DNA of 64,000 bases from contig NZ_SLWA01000001.1 of NCBI RefSeq assembly GCF_004345565.1, positions 343,892 to 407,891 of the forward strand, read 5' to 3'. The translations under genes were made by a program, and so were the position numbers. This DNA is from Flavobacterium circumlabens. GTDB taxonomy: Bacteria; Bacteroidota; Bacteroidia; Flavobacteriales; Flavobacteriaceae. Positions 15,519 through 23,809 of the stretch are shown one piece after another (the first letter of the stretch is position 1; every line of letters starts with the position of its first letter). The notes under the pieces were generated by a model, which saw only the letters and a program-made list of their open reading frames with translations, did not search any database and had not been told where the DNA came from.

Positions 15519-17525
15519 TTATTTTATTTTAAATCGCAATCCTGCGTAATACATTTGACCAAAAATGGGTGCGTAAGCTATAGAAGCATCAAAATTAGGC
15601 CCAAAAGGATCGCTGGCTCCTAAAATTGCTTTTTCCTGCTTGTAATTCCCAATGTTTTCCCCGCCAATATAAACTTCAAATACCAGAGAAAAAACTCTGG
15701 TAACCTGTGCATTCATAACAGCGTAAGAAGGCGAAAAATCAGGAAACTGATCTGCTGCAGGATTTGATGCTGTATAGGGCAATTGCTGTTTTCCCGACCA
15801 ATTAAAGGTGTAATCAAACTTCCATTGTTTGTCGTTATTCATATTGGTTTCATATTCCAGATTTCCTAAAAAACGGTGTTTTGCCTGCAAAGGCCGTTGG
15901 AAAGTTCCTCTTAGATAATCGGTCTGAATGTCATAATATTTATAAGCGGTTCTCAAATTCAGATTATGAACCAATTCATAATTGAACTCCACCTGCAGAC
16001 TATTTGCAAATGAACTTCCTTTAAGGTTATAGAACAAAGCTTCCTGAGGACTTTGCATCAAATCAACAACGGCCTGGTTTTGAAAATCCGTACGATACAA
16101 ATCAAATCCCGTTTCTGCATTTTTACCAAACAATTTAAACTTCTGGGAAAAACTTAAACCGTAATTCCAGGCTATCTCCGGATTTAATCCGTAAATTTTT
16201 CCGTTCGTATCTAAAATTGAAAAAGTTCTTGAACTGGCAAAAAGCTGCTGGTTTTCGGCAAAGATATTAGCGGAACGCTTTCCTCTTCCTGCTGAAAAAC
16301 GAAGCACGCCATCTTTCCACGGATTGTATCTCAGATGCAGACGCGGTGTTACAAAAAAGCCTAATCTGTTATGATTATCGACTCTTCCGCCTAAAATCAA
16401 ACTGAAGTTATCGGTGTTATCATAGGTGTATTCAAAAAATGCCCCAACCGAATTATCGATTCTGCTGTAATCATTCACATTTACAAACTCCTGATACTGG
16501 TCGTACGAAAAATTCAGACCTGTTGTGAATTTATGCATCGTATTGTTGATAATGGAATTGAAAATCAAATTCGAATAATAACTGTTTTGCCTGATGTTGT
16601 ATTGGTTTAAACCAAAGTACGATTCCTGATTGTGGCTGTTGAAAGCATTTTGAAAACCAATACTCTGATACGGCATATCCTTAAAAACATATCCAATTTT
16701 TGTGGAAACTTCAAAACGCTCCGTGTTGATTTCGGAACCCCAGTAATTAGTTGTTCCTCTGTCCCTGTCTTTATCAAAATTTACTTCACCGGTTTGCTTT
16801 TTATCATTCATATACCTGAAATTGATAAAACTTACCAGACCGCTTTCCGGGTTATAATATTGATAACGATTCAGTATATTGATTTGTTTCCCTAACGGAT
16901 TATCCAGAAAACCGTCGTTATTCATGTCGTTCTTTGCAACACGGGTATTTCCGTGCAGAAACAGGCTGGTTGCCCATTTATCGGATAATTTTTTATTGAA
17001 ATGTGTATTCAGTTCAAAACGGGAATCCGTAGACCCGTAAGCGTTTAGAAAAAACGGAATGTCACTTAGCGGTTTTAAAAGCTCTGTATTAATTTGTCCT
17101 GAAATACTTTCATAACCATTGATAACACTTCCGGCGCCTTTGGTAATCTGCACACTTTCGATCCAGGTTCCCGGGGTAAACGATAAGCCGTAGGCCTGGG
17201 AAGCTCCGCGGACTGACGGAATATTCTCTTCTGTAATCATTAAGTACGGACTCGTTAAGCCCAGCATTTTTATTTGTTTGGTTCCCGTTAAAGCATCAGA
17301 AAAATTAACATCTATAGACGGATTGGTCTCGAAACTTTCGGCAAGGTTACAGCAAGCGGCTTTTAGCAATTCTTTGCTTGTAATAAGTGTTGTGTTGGCG
17401 GTAACAGTATAGGATTTTTTGATTCCTTTTTGCTTTTTTGTAATTTTTACTTCTTCCAGATCTTCTTGCGAAAACACAGAAACGGAAAGCAAAACCATCA
17501 CAAAAAGCATGATGTTTTTTTGCAT
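15519..17525 (-). CDS. TonB-dependent outer-membrane receptor of a metal-linked locus
   Basis: 668 residues. The signal peptide ends near SVFSQE, followed directly by a plug domain (LAESFETNPSIDVNFSDALT near residue 60; PGTWIESVQITKGAGSV near residue 115) and a 22-strand-type barrel ending in the aromatic GLRFKIK. There is no carboxypeptidase-like N-terminal extension, unlike many Bacteroidota receptors. The paired Cys in AACCNLAES sits in the plug. It lies between an HMA protein and a Cys-rich HYC_CC_PP protein, so a metal or metal complex is the likely ligand (inference). Confidence 0.9.
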   Translation of the reverse strand: MQKNIMLFVMVLLSVSVFSQEDLEEVKITKKQKGIKKSYTVTANTTLITSKELLKAACCNLAESFETNPSIDVNFSDALTGTKQIKMLGLTSPYLMITEENIPSVRGASQAYGLSFTPGTWIESVQITKGAGSVINGYESISGQINTELLKPLSDIPFFLNAYGSTDSRFELNTHFNKKLSDKWATSLFLHGNTRVAKNDMNNDGFLDNPLGKQINILNRYQYYNPESGLVSFINFRYMNDKKQTGEVNFDKDRDRGTTNYWGSEINTERFEVSTKIGYVFKDMPYQSIGFQNAFNSHNQESYFGLNQYNIRQNSYYSNLIFNSIINNTMHKFTTGLNFSYDQYQEFVNVNDYSRIDNSVGAFFEYTYDNTDNFSLILGGRVDNHNRLGFFVTPRLHLRYNPWKDGVLRFSAGRGKRSANIFAENQQLFASSRTFSILDTNGKIYGLNPEIAWNYGLSFSQKFKLFGKNAETGFDLYRTDFQNQAVVDLMQSPQEALFYNLKGSSFANSLQVEFNYELVHNLNLRTAYKYYDIQTDYLRGTFQRPLQAKHRFLGNLEYETNMNNDKQWKFDYTFNWSGKQQLPYTASNPAADQFPDFSPSYAVMNAQVTRVFSLVFEVYIGGENIGNYKQEKAILGASDPFGPNFDASIAYAPIFGQMYYAGLRFKIK

Positions 17526-17628
17526 AAAAATGATTTTAATTATTTAGAAAATTCTGTTTTTGAAGTTTTCGGGAAACACAAAACAGTACAATACAAGCCT
17601 AGAAAAGGCTTGATCTTAAACATTAAAA

Positions 17629-18027
17629 TCAGGCGTAAAAAATATATTGACTGTATAATTTAAATAAGGGGGGTGCATTCGCATCTGAATAGTACGAAAT
17701 GATCTGATTGCTTTTAAAATTTGGAATGGCCAGAAAAGCAATTGGCTGGAATTCCTGAAGTACAGCCGGAAAAGCAAGCTGAAAAAAGAATAACTTAAAA
17801 GTGGCATTATCCGATTTTTTTTCGAAATGAACTACTTTATCTTTACAACAGGATGATTTTTTCTCAGACGATCCGCAACATTTCTTTTCAGGAGAAACCG
17901 AAGCTGTGGTATTTAAAGAAACGGAAGCAATTTTTCCTCCACAATAATGCACATCAAAAGCAAACCCAATGTTGGAAACCAACAAAAGGAACGCTAAAAA
18001 TAATCCGGTGCACTTCTTTAAATTCAT
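17629..18027 (-). CDS. HYC_CC_PP-type small Cys-rich exported protein
   Basis: 132 residues from the ATG at 18027; a longer reading to 18186 runs back over the upstream gene's end and is rejected because the signal peptide (MNLKKCTGLFLAFLLLVSN) starts here. The mature part carries HYCGGK, then KKCCGSSEKKSSCCKD, and an NAPP segment near the end: the HYC, CC and PP signatures that name this Bacteroidota family. It sits directly upstream of a TonB receptor and an HMA protein, as is usual. The Cys/His content suggests metal binding; the biochemical role is unknown. Confidence 0.8.
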   Translation of the reverse strand: MNLKKCTGLFLAFLLLVSNIGFAFDVHYCGGKIASVSLNTTASVSPEKKCCGSSEKKSSCCKDKVVHFEKKSDNATFKLFFFQLAFPAVLQEFQPIAFLAIPNFKSNQIISYYSDANAPPLFKLYSQYIFYA

Positions 18028-18073
18028 AATTGCAAAAATATTCAAAAGACCCTGAAAAAAATATAATAAAATG

Positions 18074-18520
18074 TTATTTTTTGAAACCCTGCATCTGATA
18101 ATAAAAGGCAGGAATAAACAGCAATACAAAAATGGGCTGAATGATAAATCTTCTAACGTAAAAAAGCAACCAGCTCCCATCGGCAAAATATTCCAAAATC
18201 ACAAAAAACACCCCGAAAAGAACCACCAGAAAACAACCGTACAAAAAGGTACTAAATTTAAGAATTACTAAATCCTGAAACAGTACATAAATAAGCAGGA
18301 GAGATAAAACCGTGTTTAGAAAATACCGCAGTAAAAGTCCCCAAAAAAGTTTAAAAACATCAACTTTGGGGAAAGGCAATCCTTTAAAATCAGAATCAAA
18401 ATAAACCAAAAAAGGGTCGTAAAACAAGGTCTTTTCAAAAGCTCTTATTATACCAAAACCGACCACGATAAAAACCGCAAGTATGATTTTACCTTTATGA
18501 TCTTTTATTTTATTTAGCAT
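18074..18520 (-). CDS. Exosortase F system-associated membrane protein
   Basis: 148 residues from ATG 18520, chosen because it overlaps the end of xrtF by only 11 bp; a start at 18559 would overlap by 50. It has about four membrane helices and, at the end, the basic FYVRRFIIQPIFVLLFIPAF segment. A short membrane protein overlapping xrtF is the standard partner in Flavobacteriia. Its role in the presumed sorting system is not known. Confidence 0.8.
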   Translation of the reverse strand: MLNKIKDHKGKIILAVFIVVGFGIIRAFEKTLFYDPFLVYFDSDFKGLPFPKVDVFKLFWGLLLRYFLNTVLSLLLIYVLFQDLVILKFSTFLYGCFLVVLFGVFFVILEYFADGSWLLFYVRRFIIQPIFVLLFIPAFYYQMQGFKK

Positions 18521-19046
18521 ATTTTGAAAATTTGTTGACCCAAAAAACCCATAAACCAAAAACCAATCCGTAGATTATTAACGGAAAAAGGACTCCATGG
18601 AGAATATGTTCTTTCTCCCGAAAATGAAATAACAACACTGTCAATAATCCAATTCGGATAACATTCATAACATAAATCAGAAAAACACCAAACAGAATAA
18701 AAAGCAAAGTCGTCTTAAACTTTCCGGAAAATGCTATTACAAAGGAAACAAACAGAATCATAACGCTTACAGCATTACATCCTTCTACAATTATAATGGT
18801 AAACTTATTATTGTACCGAACTTCTAAGTAAGGACCTGAAAGACTTTTGGCAATTTTAGTGTTTTCATTAAACAACTGCATCAGCTGATCTACATTATGA
18901 CCAATCATTGTGGTTATTCCGTCAATATCATTTGCATGAAAACTGTTTAAGTAAAGTTTATAAATAACCGTCAATCCGATATAAGCAGCGAAAAAAGTGC
19001 CTATAAAAATCAGAAAGGGTTTAAATTGAAGTAAATATTTTTTCAA
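18510..19046 (-). CDS. xrtF: Exosortase family protein XrtF
   Basis: 178 residues with several membrane helices. The exosortase catalytic residues are in place: Cys in VEGCNAVSVMILF near residue 90, Arg in NVIRIGLL near residue 131, His in LHGVLFPLIIYG near residue 149. Exosortases are membrane-bound Cys transpeptidase-like enzymes that cleave C-terminal sorting signals. XrtF is the dedicated, short Flavobacteriia form whose substrates are not established. First gene of the pair. Confidence 0.9.
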   Translation of the reverse strand: MKKYLLQFKPFLIFIGTFFAAYIGLTVIYKLYLNSFHANDIDGITTMIGHNVDQLMQLFNENTKIAKSLSGPYLEVRYNNKFTIIIVEGCNAVSVMILFVSFVIAFSGKFKTTLLFILFGVFLIYVMNVIRIGLLTVLLFHFREKEHILHGVLFPLIIYGLVFGLWVFWVNKFSKYAK

Positions 19047-19092
19047 GTGAAATTTTTAACAAATTTATGTATTTTTTAAATTCAGTATTAAA

Positions 19093-19100
19093 TACTTTTG
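19093..19100 (+). promoter_or_regulatory. Promoter -7 box of the fRMsr gene
   Basis: TACTTTTG fits TAnnTTTG. The expected start near 19104 leaves a very short leader before the ATG at 19117. The interval 19047-19116 also holds the divergent xrtF start. Confidence 0.65.
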
Positions 19101-19116
19101 CATAAAATTTTGCATT

Positions 19117-19572
19117 ATGACATTTCAGGAATTACAACCAAAGATAAGCGCTATTATAGCTGATACCAATACGGTTAGAGACGAAAAATTATTATCTGTC
19201 TGCCAATTATTAAACGAAAACGTTGAATATTACAATTGGGTTGGATTTTATTTTGCGAATCACGAAAACAAAACGCTGCATTTAGGTCCTTATGTAGGAG
19301 CAGAAACCGATCACACCGTGATTCCTTTTGGGAAAGGAATATGTGGTCAGGTTGCAGAAAGCAATGCCAATTTTGTGGTGCCGGATGTTGCTGCACAAGA
19401 CAATTATATTGCCTGCAGTTTTACCGTGAAGTCTGAAATCGTTGTTCCTTTATTTGTTAACGGACAAAACATAGGTCAGATTGATATTGACAGTCACGTT
19501 ATTGATCCGTTTACAGAAGCTGACGAAAGATTTTTAGAATTTGTAAATCAGGAAGTTGCTACTTTATTTTAG
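19117..19572 (+). CDS. msrC: GAF-domain free methionine-(R)-sulfoxide reductase
   Basis: 151 residues, one GAF domain. The fRMsr hallmarks are NWVGFYF near residue 40, GKGICGQVAE near residue 70, DNYIACSFTVKSEIVVPL near residue 90 and GQIDIDS near residue 120. It reduces free Met-R-sulfoxide in the cytoplasm. Compared from memory with E. coli YebR, the Cys of GICG and IAC are present, but the first of the three Cys is replaced (GAETDHTVIPF, with His at the corresponding place). A two-Cys mechanism would be needed. Own promoter, single gene. Confidence 0.88.
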   Translation: MTFQELQPKISAIIADTNTVRDEKLLSVCQLLNENVEYYNWVGFYFANHENKTLHLGPYVGAETDHTVIPFGKGICGQVAESNANFVVPDVAAQDNYIACSFTVKSEIVVPLFVNGQNIGQIDIDSHVIDPFTEADERFLEFVNQEVATLF

Positions 19573-19674
19573 AAATTACAGGTCTCAAGAATTACCAGAA
19601 TGGTATTTTTTAACCTAATTTATTGAAACTTTAAATTTTTCAGTCTATAAATTTATTTTTTCGGAAAAAAAATG

Positions 19675-19682
19675 TAATTTTG
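19675..19682 (+). promoter_or_regulatory. rpsO promoter -7 box
   Basis: TAATTTTG (TAnnTTTG) predicts a start near 19686 and a leader of about 50 nt before rpsO, room enough for S15 autoregulation. I see no clear S15-binding pseudoknot. Confidence 0.65.
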
Positions 19683-19737
19683 CACCCGTCTTACAAAAGA
19701 TGTATGACATACATAAAAATCATTAAATAATATTGGA

Positions 19738-20004
19738 ATGTATTTAACTAAAGAAAAAAAAGAAGAGATTTTTGCACAACACGGTGAAGCAACAAACACT
19801 GGAAAAGCAGAAGCTCAAATTGCATTGTTCACTTACAGAATTTCACACTTAACTGAGCACTTGAAAAAAAATCGTCACGATTACAACACTGAGCGTTCTC
19901 TTGTACTACTAGTAGGTAAAAGAAGATCTTTGTTGGATTACTTGAAAAAGAAAGAGATCAACAGATATCGTGAGATTATCAAAGTATTGAATATCAGAAA
20001 ATAA
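19738..20004 (+). CDS. rpsO: 30S ribosomal protein S15
   Basis: 88 residues, the standard length. The S15 signature (ALFTYRISHLTEHLKKNRHD and LVGKRRSLLDYLKK) is intact. It binds 16S rRNA early in small-subunit assembly. pnp follows after a terminator, the classic rpsO-pnp neighbourhood. Confidence 0.98.
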   Translation: MYLTKEKKEEIFAQHGEATNTGKAEAQIALFTYRISHLTEHLKKNRHDYNTERSLVLLVGKRRSLLDYLKKKEINRYREIIKVLNIRK

Positions 20005-20016
20005 TCAATATAGAAA

Positions 20017-20047
20017 AGAGGTGCGAAAGTGCCTCTTTTTGTTTTTT
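20017..20047 (+). terminator. Terminator between rpsO and pnp
   Basis: AGAGGTGC-GAAA-GTGCCTCT forms an 8-bp stem with two G-U pairs, a GNRA tetraloop and a T-rich tail. It separates rpsO from pnp at least in part. The 130 bp after it hold the pnp leader; no clear TAnnTTTG box was found there. Confidence 0.8.
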
Positions 20048-20178
20048 ACAGAATATATTTATTACAAGCATTTTATTAGAAAAAAGTTTGGTTTTTCATT
20101 GGGTTTTAGAAACAACAACTACACACAACAACTACAACACAACTAAAACCCATTGTATAACCAATAAGGAAAAAATTT

Positions 20179-22314
20179 ATGATTCCACAATTATTTGTAG
20201 AAAAAATCGATTTAGGTGATGGCAGAAACATCACAATCGAGACAGGACGTTTAGCAAAACAAGCTGATGGTTCTGTAGTAGTAAGAATTGGTAAAACTGT
20301 TATTTTAGGAACAGTTGTATCATCAAGAAAAGCAAGTCCTGGTATTGACTTTTTACCATTAACGGTAGATTACCGTGAAAAATTTGCAGCAGCAGGTCGT
20401 TTCCCTGGTGGTTTCTTCAAAAGAGAAGCTCGTCCTAGTGATAGCGAAGTATTAACAATGAGATTAGTTGACCGTGTTTTACGTCCGCTTTTCCCAAGTG
20501 ATTATCACGCAGAAGTTCAGGTTATGATTCAGCTTATGTCTCATGACGATGAAGTTATGCCTGATGCATTAGCAGGATTAGCCGCTTCGGCAGCACTTGC
20601 TTTGTCTGACATTCCTTTTGAAACTTTAATTTCTGAAGCCAGAGTTGGAAGAATTGACGGTAAATTTATCATCAATCCATCCCGTGCACAATTAGAATTA
20701 TCTGATATTGATATGATGATTGGAGCTTCAACTGATTCTATCGCAATGGTAGAAGGAGAAATGAAAGAAATCTCAGAAGCTGAAATGTTAGAAGCAATTA
20801 AATTTGCTCACGAACATATTAAAGTACAAATTGCAGCTCAGGAAAGACTGGCAACTGCGTTTGGAAAAAAAGAAGTTCGTACTTATGAAACTGAAAAAAC
20901 AGACGATGCTATTTACGCAAAAGTAAAAGCAGCGGCTTACGATAAAATTTACGCTATTGCAAGTAAAGGTTCAGCTAAACACGAACGTTCTGCTGCATTT
21001 GATGCCGTAAAAGAAGAAGTGAAAGCCTTATTTACTGAAGAAGAATTGGCAGAAAATGGAGATTTAGTTTCTAAATATTTCTACAAAACCAATAAAGAAG
21101 CGGTTCGTAATGTAACTTTAGATTTAGGAACCCGTCTTGACGGAAGAAAAACTACAGAAATCAGACCAATCTGGTGTGAAGTAGATTACTTACCATCTGT
21201 TCACGGTTCTGCATTATTTACACGTGGAGAAACTCAGGCTTTGGCAACAGCAACTTTAGGAACATCCAGAGAAGCAAACCAAATTGATTCCCCATCTGAA
21301 CAAGGAGAAGAAAAATTCTATCTACACTATAACTTTCCACCATTTTCTACAGGAGAAGCTCGTCCGTTAAGAGGAACTTCAAGAAGAGAAGTTGGACACG
21401 GAAACCTGGCACAAAGAGCATTGAAAAACATGATCCCTGCTGAAAATCCGTATACTATCAGAGTTGTTTCTGAAGTATTGGAATCAAATGGTTCCTCTTC
21501 TATGGCTACCGTTTGTGCGGGAACATTAGCTTTAATGGATGCCGGTATTCAAATGATTCGTCCGGTTTCAGGAATTGCAATGGGATTGATTACTGATGGT
21601 GATCGTTTTGCTGTTTTATCTGATATTTTAGGTGATGAAGATCATTTAGGAGATATGGATTTCAAAGTAACCGGAACTTCTGAAGGTATTACAGCTTGTC
21701 AGATGGACATCAAAATTGACGGATTGAAATACGAAATCATGGAGCAGGCTTTGGCTCAGGCTCGTGACGGACGTTTACATATTTTAGGAAAATTACTTGA
21801 AACTCTTGCAAAACCAAATGCAGATGTTAAAGCGCATTCTCCAAAAATCATCACCAGAACTATTCCTGGAAACTTTATTGGAGCATTAATCGGACCTGGT
21901 GGAAAAGTAATTCAGGAATTACAAAAAGCCACGGGAACAACTATCGTGATCAACGAAGTAAACGAAGAAGGTGTTATCGAAATCTTAGGTACAGATCCTG
22001 CCGGAATTGAAGCTGTATTGGCTAAAATTCAATCTATTACTTTCAAACCGCAAATGGGCGAAGCTTATGAGGTTAAAGTAATTAAAATGCTTGATTTTGG
22101 AGCCGTAGTAGAATATACTGCTGCGCCAGGAAATGAGGTATTGCTTCACGTATCTGAGCTAGCCTGGGAACGTACTGAAAATGTTACCGATGTTGTAAAC
22201 ATGGGAGATGTTTTTGAAGTGAAATACTTAGGTCTTGATCCTAAAACCAGAAAAGAAAAAGTGTCCAGAAAAGCACTTTTACAAAGACCTCCGCGTGAGG
22301 ACAAAAAAGAGTAA
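20179..22314 (+). CDS. pnp: Polyribonucleotide nucleotidyltransferase (PNPase)
   Basis: 711 residues. Two RNase PH domains (about 10-230 and 320-540), the second with the catalytic-type [16 protein letters not shown] near residue 480; a KH domain with [14 protein letters not shown] near residue 570; and an S1 domain ([17 protein letters not shown]) at the end. It degrades RNA 3'-5' phosphorolytically. Full length; no S1 truncation. Confidence 0.98.
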   Translation: MIPQLFVEKIDLGDGRNITIETGRLAKQADGSVVVRIGKTVILGTVVSSRKASPGIDFLPLTVDYREKFAAAGRFPGGFFKREARPSDSEVLTMRLVDRVLRPLFPSDYHAEVQVMIQLMSHDDEVMPDALAGLAASAALALSDIPFETLISEARVGRIDGKFIINPSRAQLELSDIDMMIGASTDSIAMVEGEMKEISEAEMLEAIKFAHEHIKVQIAAQERLATAFGKKEVRTYETEKTDDAIYAKVKAAAYDKIYAIASKGSAKHERSAAFDAVKEEVKALFTEEELAENGDLVSKYFYKTNKEAVRNVTLDLGTRLDGRKTTEIRPIWCEVDYLPSVHGSALFTRGETQALATATLGTSREANQIDSPSEQGEEKFYLHYNFPPFSTGEARPLRGTSRREVGHGNLAQRALKNMIPAENPYTIRVVSEVLESNGSSSMATVCAGTLALMDAGIQMIRPVSGIAMGLITDGDRFAVLSDILGDEDHLGDMDFKVTGTSEGITACQMDIKIDGLKYEIMEQALAQARDGRLHILGKLLETLAKPNADVKAHSPKIITRTIPGNFIGALIGPGGKVIQELQKATGTTIVINEVNEEGVIEILGTDPAGIEAVLAKIQSITFKPQMGEAYEVKVIKMLDFGAVVEYTAAPGNEVLLHVSELAWERTENVTDVVNMGDVFEVKYLGLDPKTRKEKVSRKALLQRPPREDKKE

Positions 22315-22347
22315 TCAGATCTTAGTTTACTAAAGGTTTATTCATAG

Positions 22348-22384
22348 AAAACCCCAATTCATTTATTTGAATTGGGGTTTTTCG
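22348..22384 (+). terminator. pnp terminator
   Basis: AAACCCCAATTCA/TGAATTGGGGTTT forms a perfect long stem followed by TTTTTCG. Confidence 0.92.
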
Positions 22385-22449
22385 TTTTAAATATTAGTGT
22401 TTTTATTACATTTTAACAGATTTTCGTGTAGCGTGTAACATTTTTTTAA

Positions 22450-22457
22450 TACTTTTG
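22450..22457 (+). promoter_or_regulatory. Promoter -7 box of the 22.5-30.4 kb envelope operon
   Basis: TACTTTTG (TAnnTTTG) lies 38 bp ahead of the TTG start at 22495. No other promoter box or terminator is evident until 30391, so the following genes look like one transcript. Confidence 0.6.
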
Positions 22458-22494
22458 AAATCATCAAAACAAATCATCAAAACCACACAATATT

Positions 22495-23265
22495 TTGAAA
22501 AATTATCAAAATAAATCTATTTTCCTTATTTTATTTGGCTTATTCTTAAACATCTACACCATACACAGCCAGACAAGCAATACTGCTTCTTTATACAACT
22601 GGTTTGACAAAACTGTTGGCAAACAAAACTTAGAACTGTATAATGGCCCCCGCCATGTTAATCTATACAGGACTCTCGATAAAAGTCATAGTTATTATTT
22701 CTCTAATAACTACAGCACCGGAGATCTTAAATACCAAGGTCAGAATTACTATAATCTGGATCTTAAATATGACATCAATAATGACATCATAGTATTGAAG
22801 GCTAATGGTGAATACGATTATTTGGGTATCAATCTGATTAAAGAGGAAACAGCCTGGTTTACTCTTAACAACAAAAAATTTATTAATATAAATTTTAATA
22901 ACCCAGCAAGCCCGGCTTACATGAATGGTTATTATCAGGAAATTATTTTCTCCAAAAACAATACACTTTATATCAAACACCATAAAAACAGGACAAAAGT
23001 TATTGATACCAGAGCAATTTCTGACGGAACCAATCAGAGTAGTTCTGATGAATTTAAAGAAAAAAATGAATATGTCTTAAAGTACAAAGATGCCTACTAT
23101 AAAATAAGTTCAAGAAGTGACATTATTGAAATTTTTCCTCAGTATAAAAGCGAAATAAAAAAATACTACAACTCTAACATTCAATTAGAAGAATCCGATA
23201 AGAAAGTTTTTATTGAAAATTTAATCAAAGAAATCAACAGTCTTATCCCTAATGAAGTCAATTAA
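22495..23265 (+). CDS. Exported hypothetical protein, first gene of the DUF4249/TonB operon
   Basis: 256 residues. Initiation is at TTG, supported by the signal peptide that begins right there (KNYQNKSIFLILFGLFLNIY, cleavage near IHSQ) and by the absence of an in-frame ATG before the mature part. The mature protein is rich in Asn, Tyr and Lys and has no motif I recognise; the last quarter is helical and acidic. It overlaps the next gene by 14 bp. Probably a periplasmic or surface part of the receptor system. Confidence 0.75.
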   Translation: MKNYQNKSIFLILFGLFLNIYTIHSQTSNTASLYNWFDKTVGKQNLELYNGPRHVNLYRTLDKSHSYYFSNNYSTGDLKYQGQNYYNLDLKYDINNDIIVLKANGEYDYLGINLIKEETAWFTLNNKKFININFNNPASPAYMNGYYQEIIFSKNNTLYIKHHKNRTKVIDTRAISDGTNQSSSDEFKEKNEYVLKYKDAYYKISSRSDIIEIFPQYKSEIKKYYNSNIQLEESDKKVFIENLIKEINSLIPNEVN

Positions 23266-23809
23266 AAAAATGAGAAAAATTATATTAGCCCTATTTTTAT
23301 TAGCTTTTACATTATCGTTTAGTCAGGAAAAAAAGAACAATATATCCATTGAATTTAAAAATGCTGACTTAAAAACAGCAATAGAAAGTCTTGAAAAAGT
23401 GGCGGGCTACCGATTTTATTTTGATGAAAACTGGATCAAATCTGAAGCTGTTGTCATAAACGGAACTTACACCGATGCTTCACTGGAAGAAGTACTTAGC
23501 ACTATTTTCGAAAAAACGACCCTGAATTATTTCATTACCGATAAAAAAATAATACTGACAAAAAATAGTATAATCCACAGTTCCTTACCTAGTAATTATT
23601 TTGAACCTGTACCTGCAAAAACCGTTATTGCAGAAAACAAAAGCACAACAAAACCCTTATTTCACCAACAACTCGATACAAAAAAACAAAATACTACCAA
23701 TAATGGCATAACCTACATTGGTAAAGAGAAAAAGGGAGAAGAATTAAAATCATACTCCTTATCCGGCATCATAAAGAATGAAAAACTAAAAAAACTCTTT
23801 CTAATGTGA
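23252..23809 (+). CDS. N-terminal part of a frame-split TonB-dependent receptor (STN domain)
   Basis: 185 residues. Signal peptide near 7-25 (ATG at 23270 is an alternative start), then a secretin/TonB N-terminal (STN) domain at about 30-110 (ISIEFKNADLKTAIESLE; VINGTYTDASLEEVLSTIF). The end enters a carboxypeptidase-regulatory-like domain (YSLSGIIKNEK) and then stops at TGA 23807. The missing remainder of that domain continues in the -1 frame in the next entry. The junction contains A-runs at 23781-23785 and 23788-23794. Either a one-base loss or recoding is implied; together the two pieces make a normal-looking receptor. Confidence 0.8.
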   Translation: MKSIKKMRKIILALFLLAFTLSFSQEKKNNISIEFKNADLKTAIESLEKVAGYRFYFDENWIKSEAVVINGTYTDASLEEVLSTIFEKTTLNYFITDKKIILTKNSIIHSSLPSNYFEPVPAKTVIAENKSTTKPLFHQQLDTKKQNTTNNGITYIGKEKKGEELKSYSLSGIIKNEKLKKLFLM

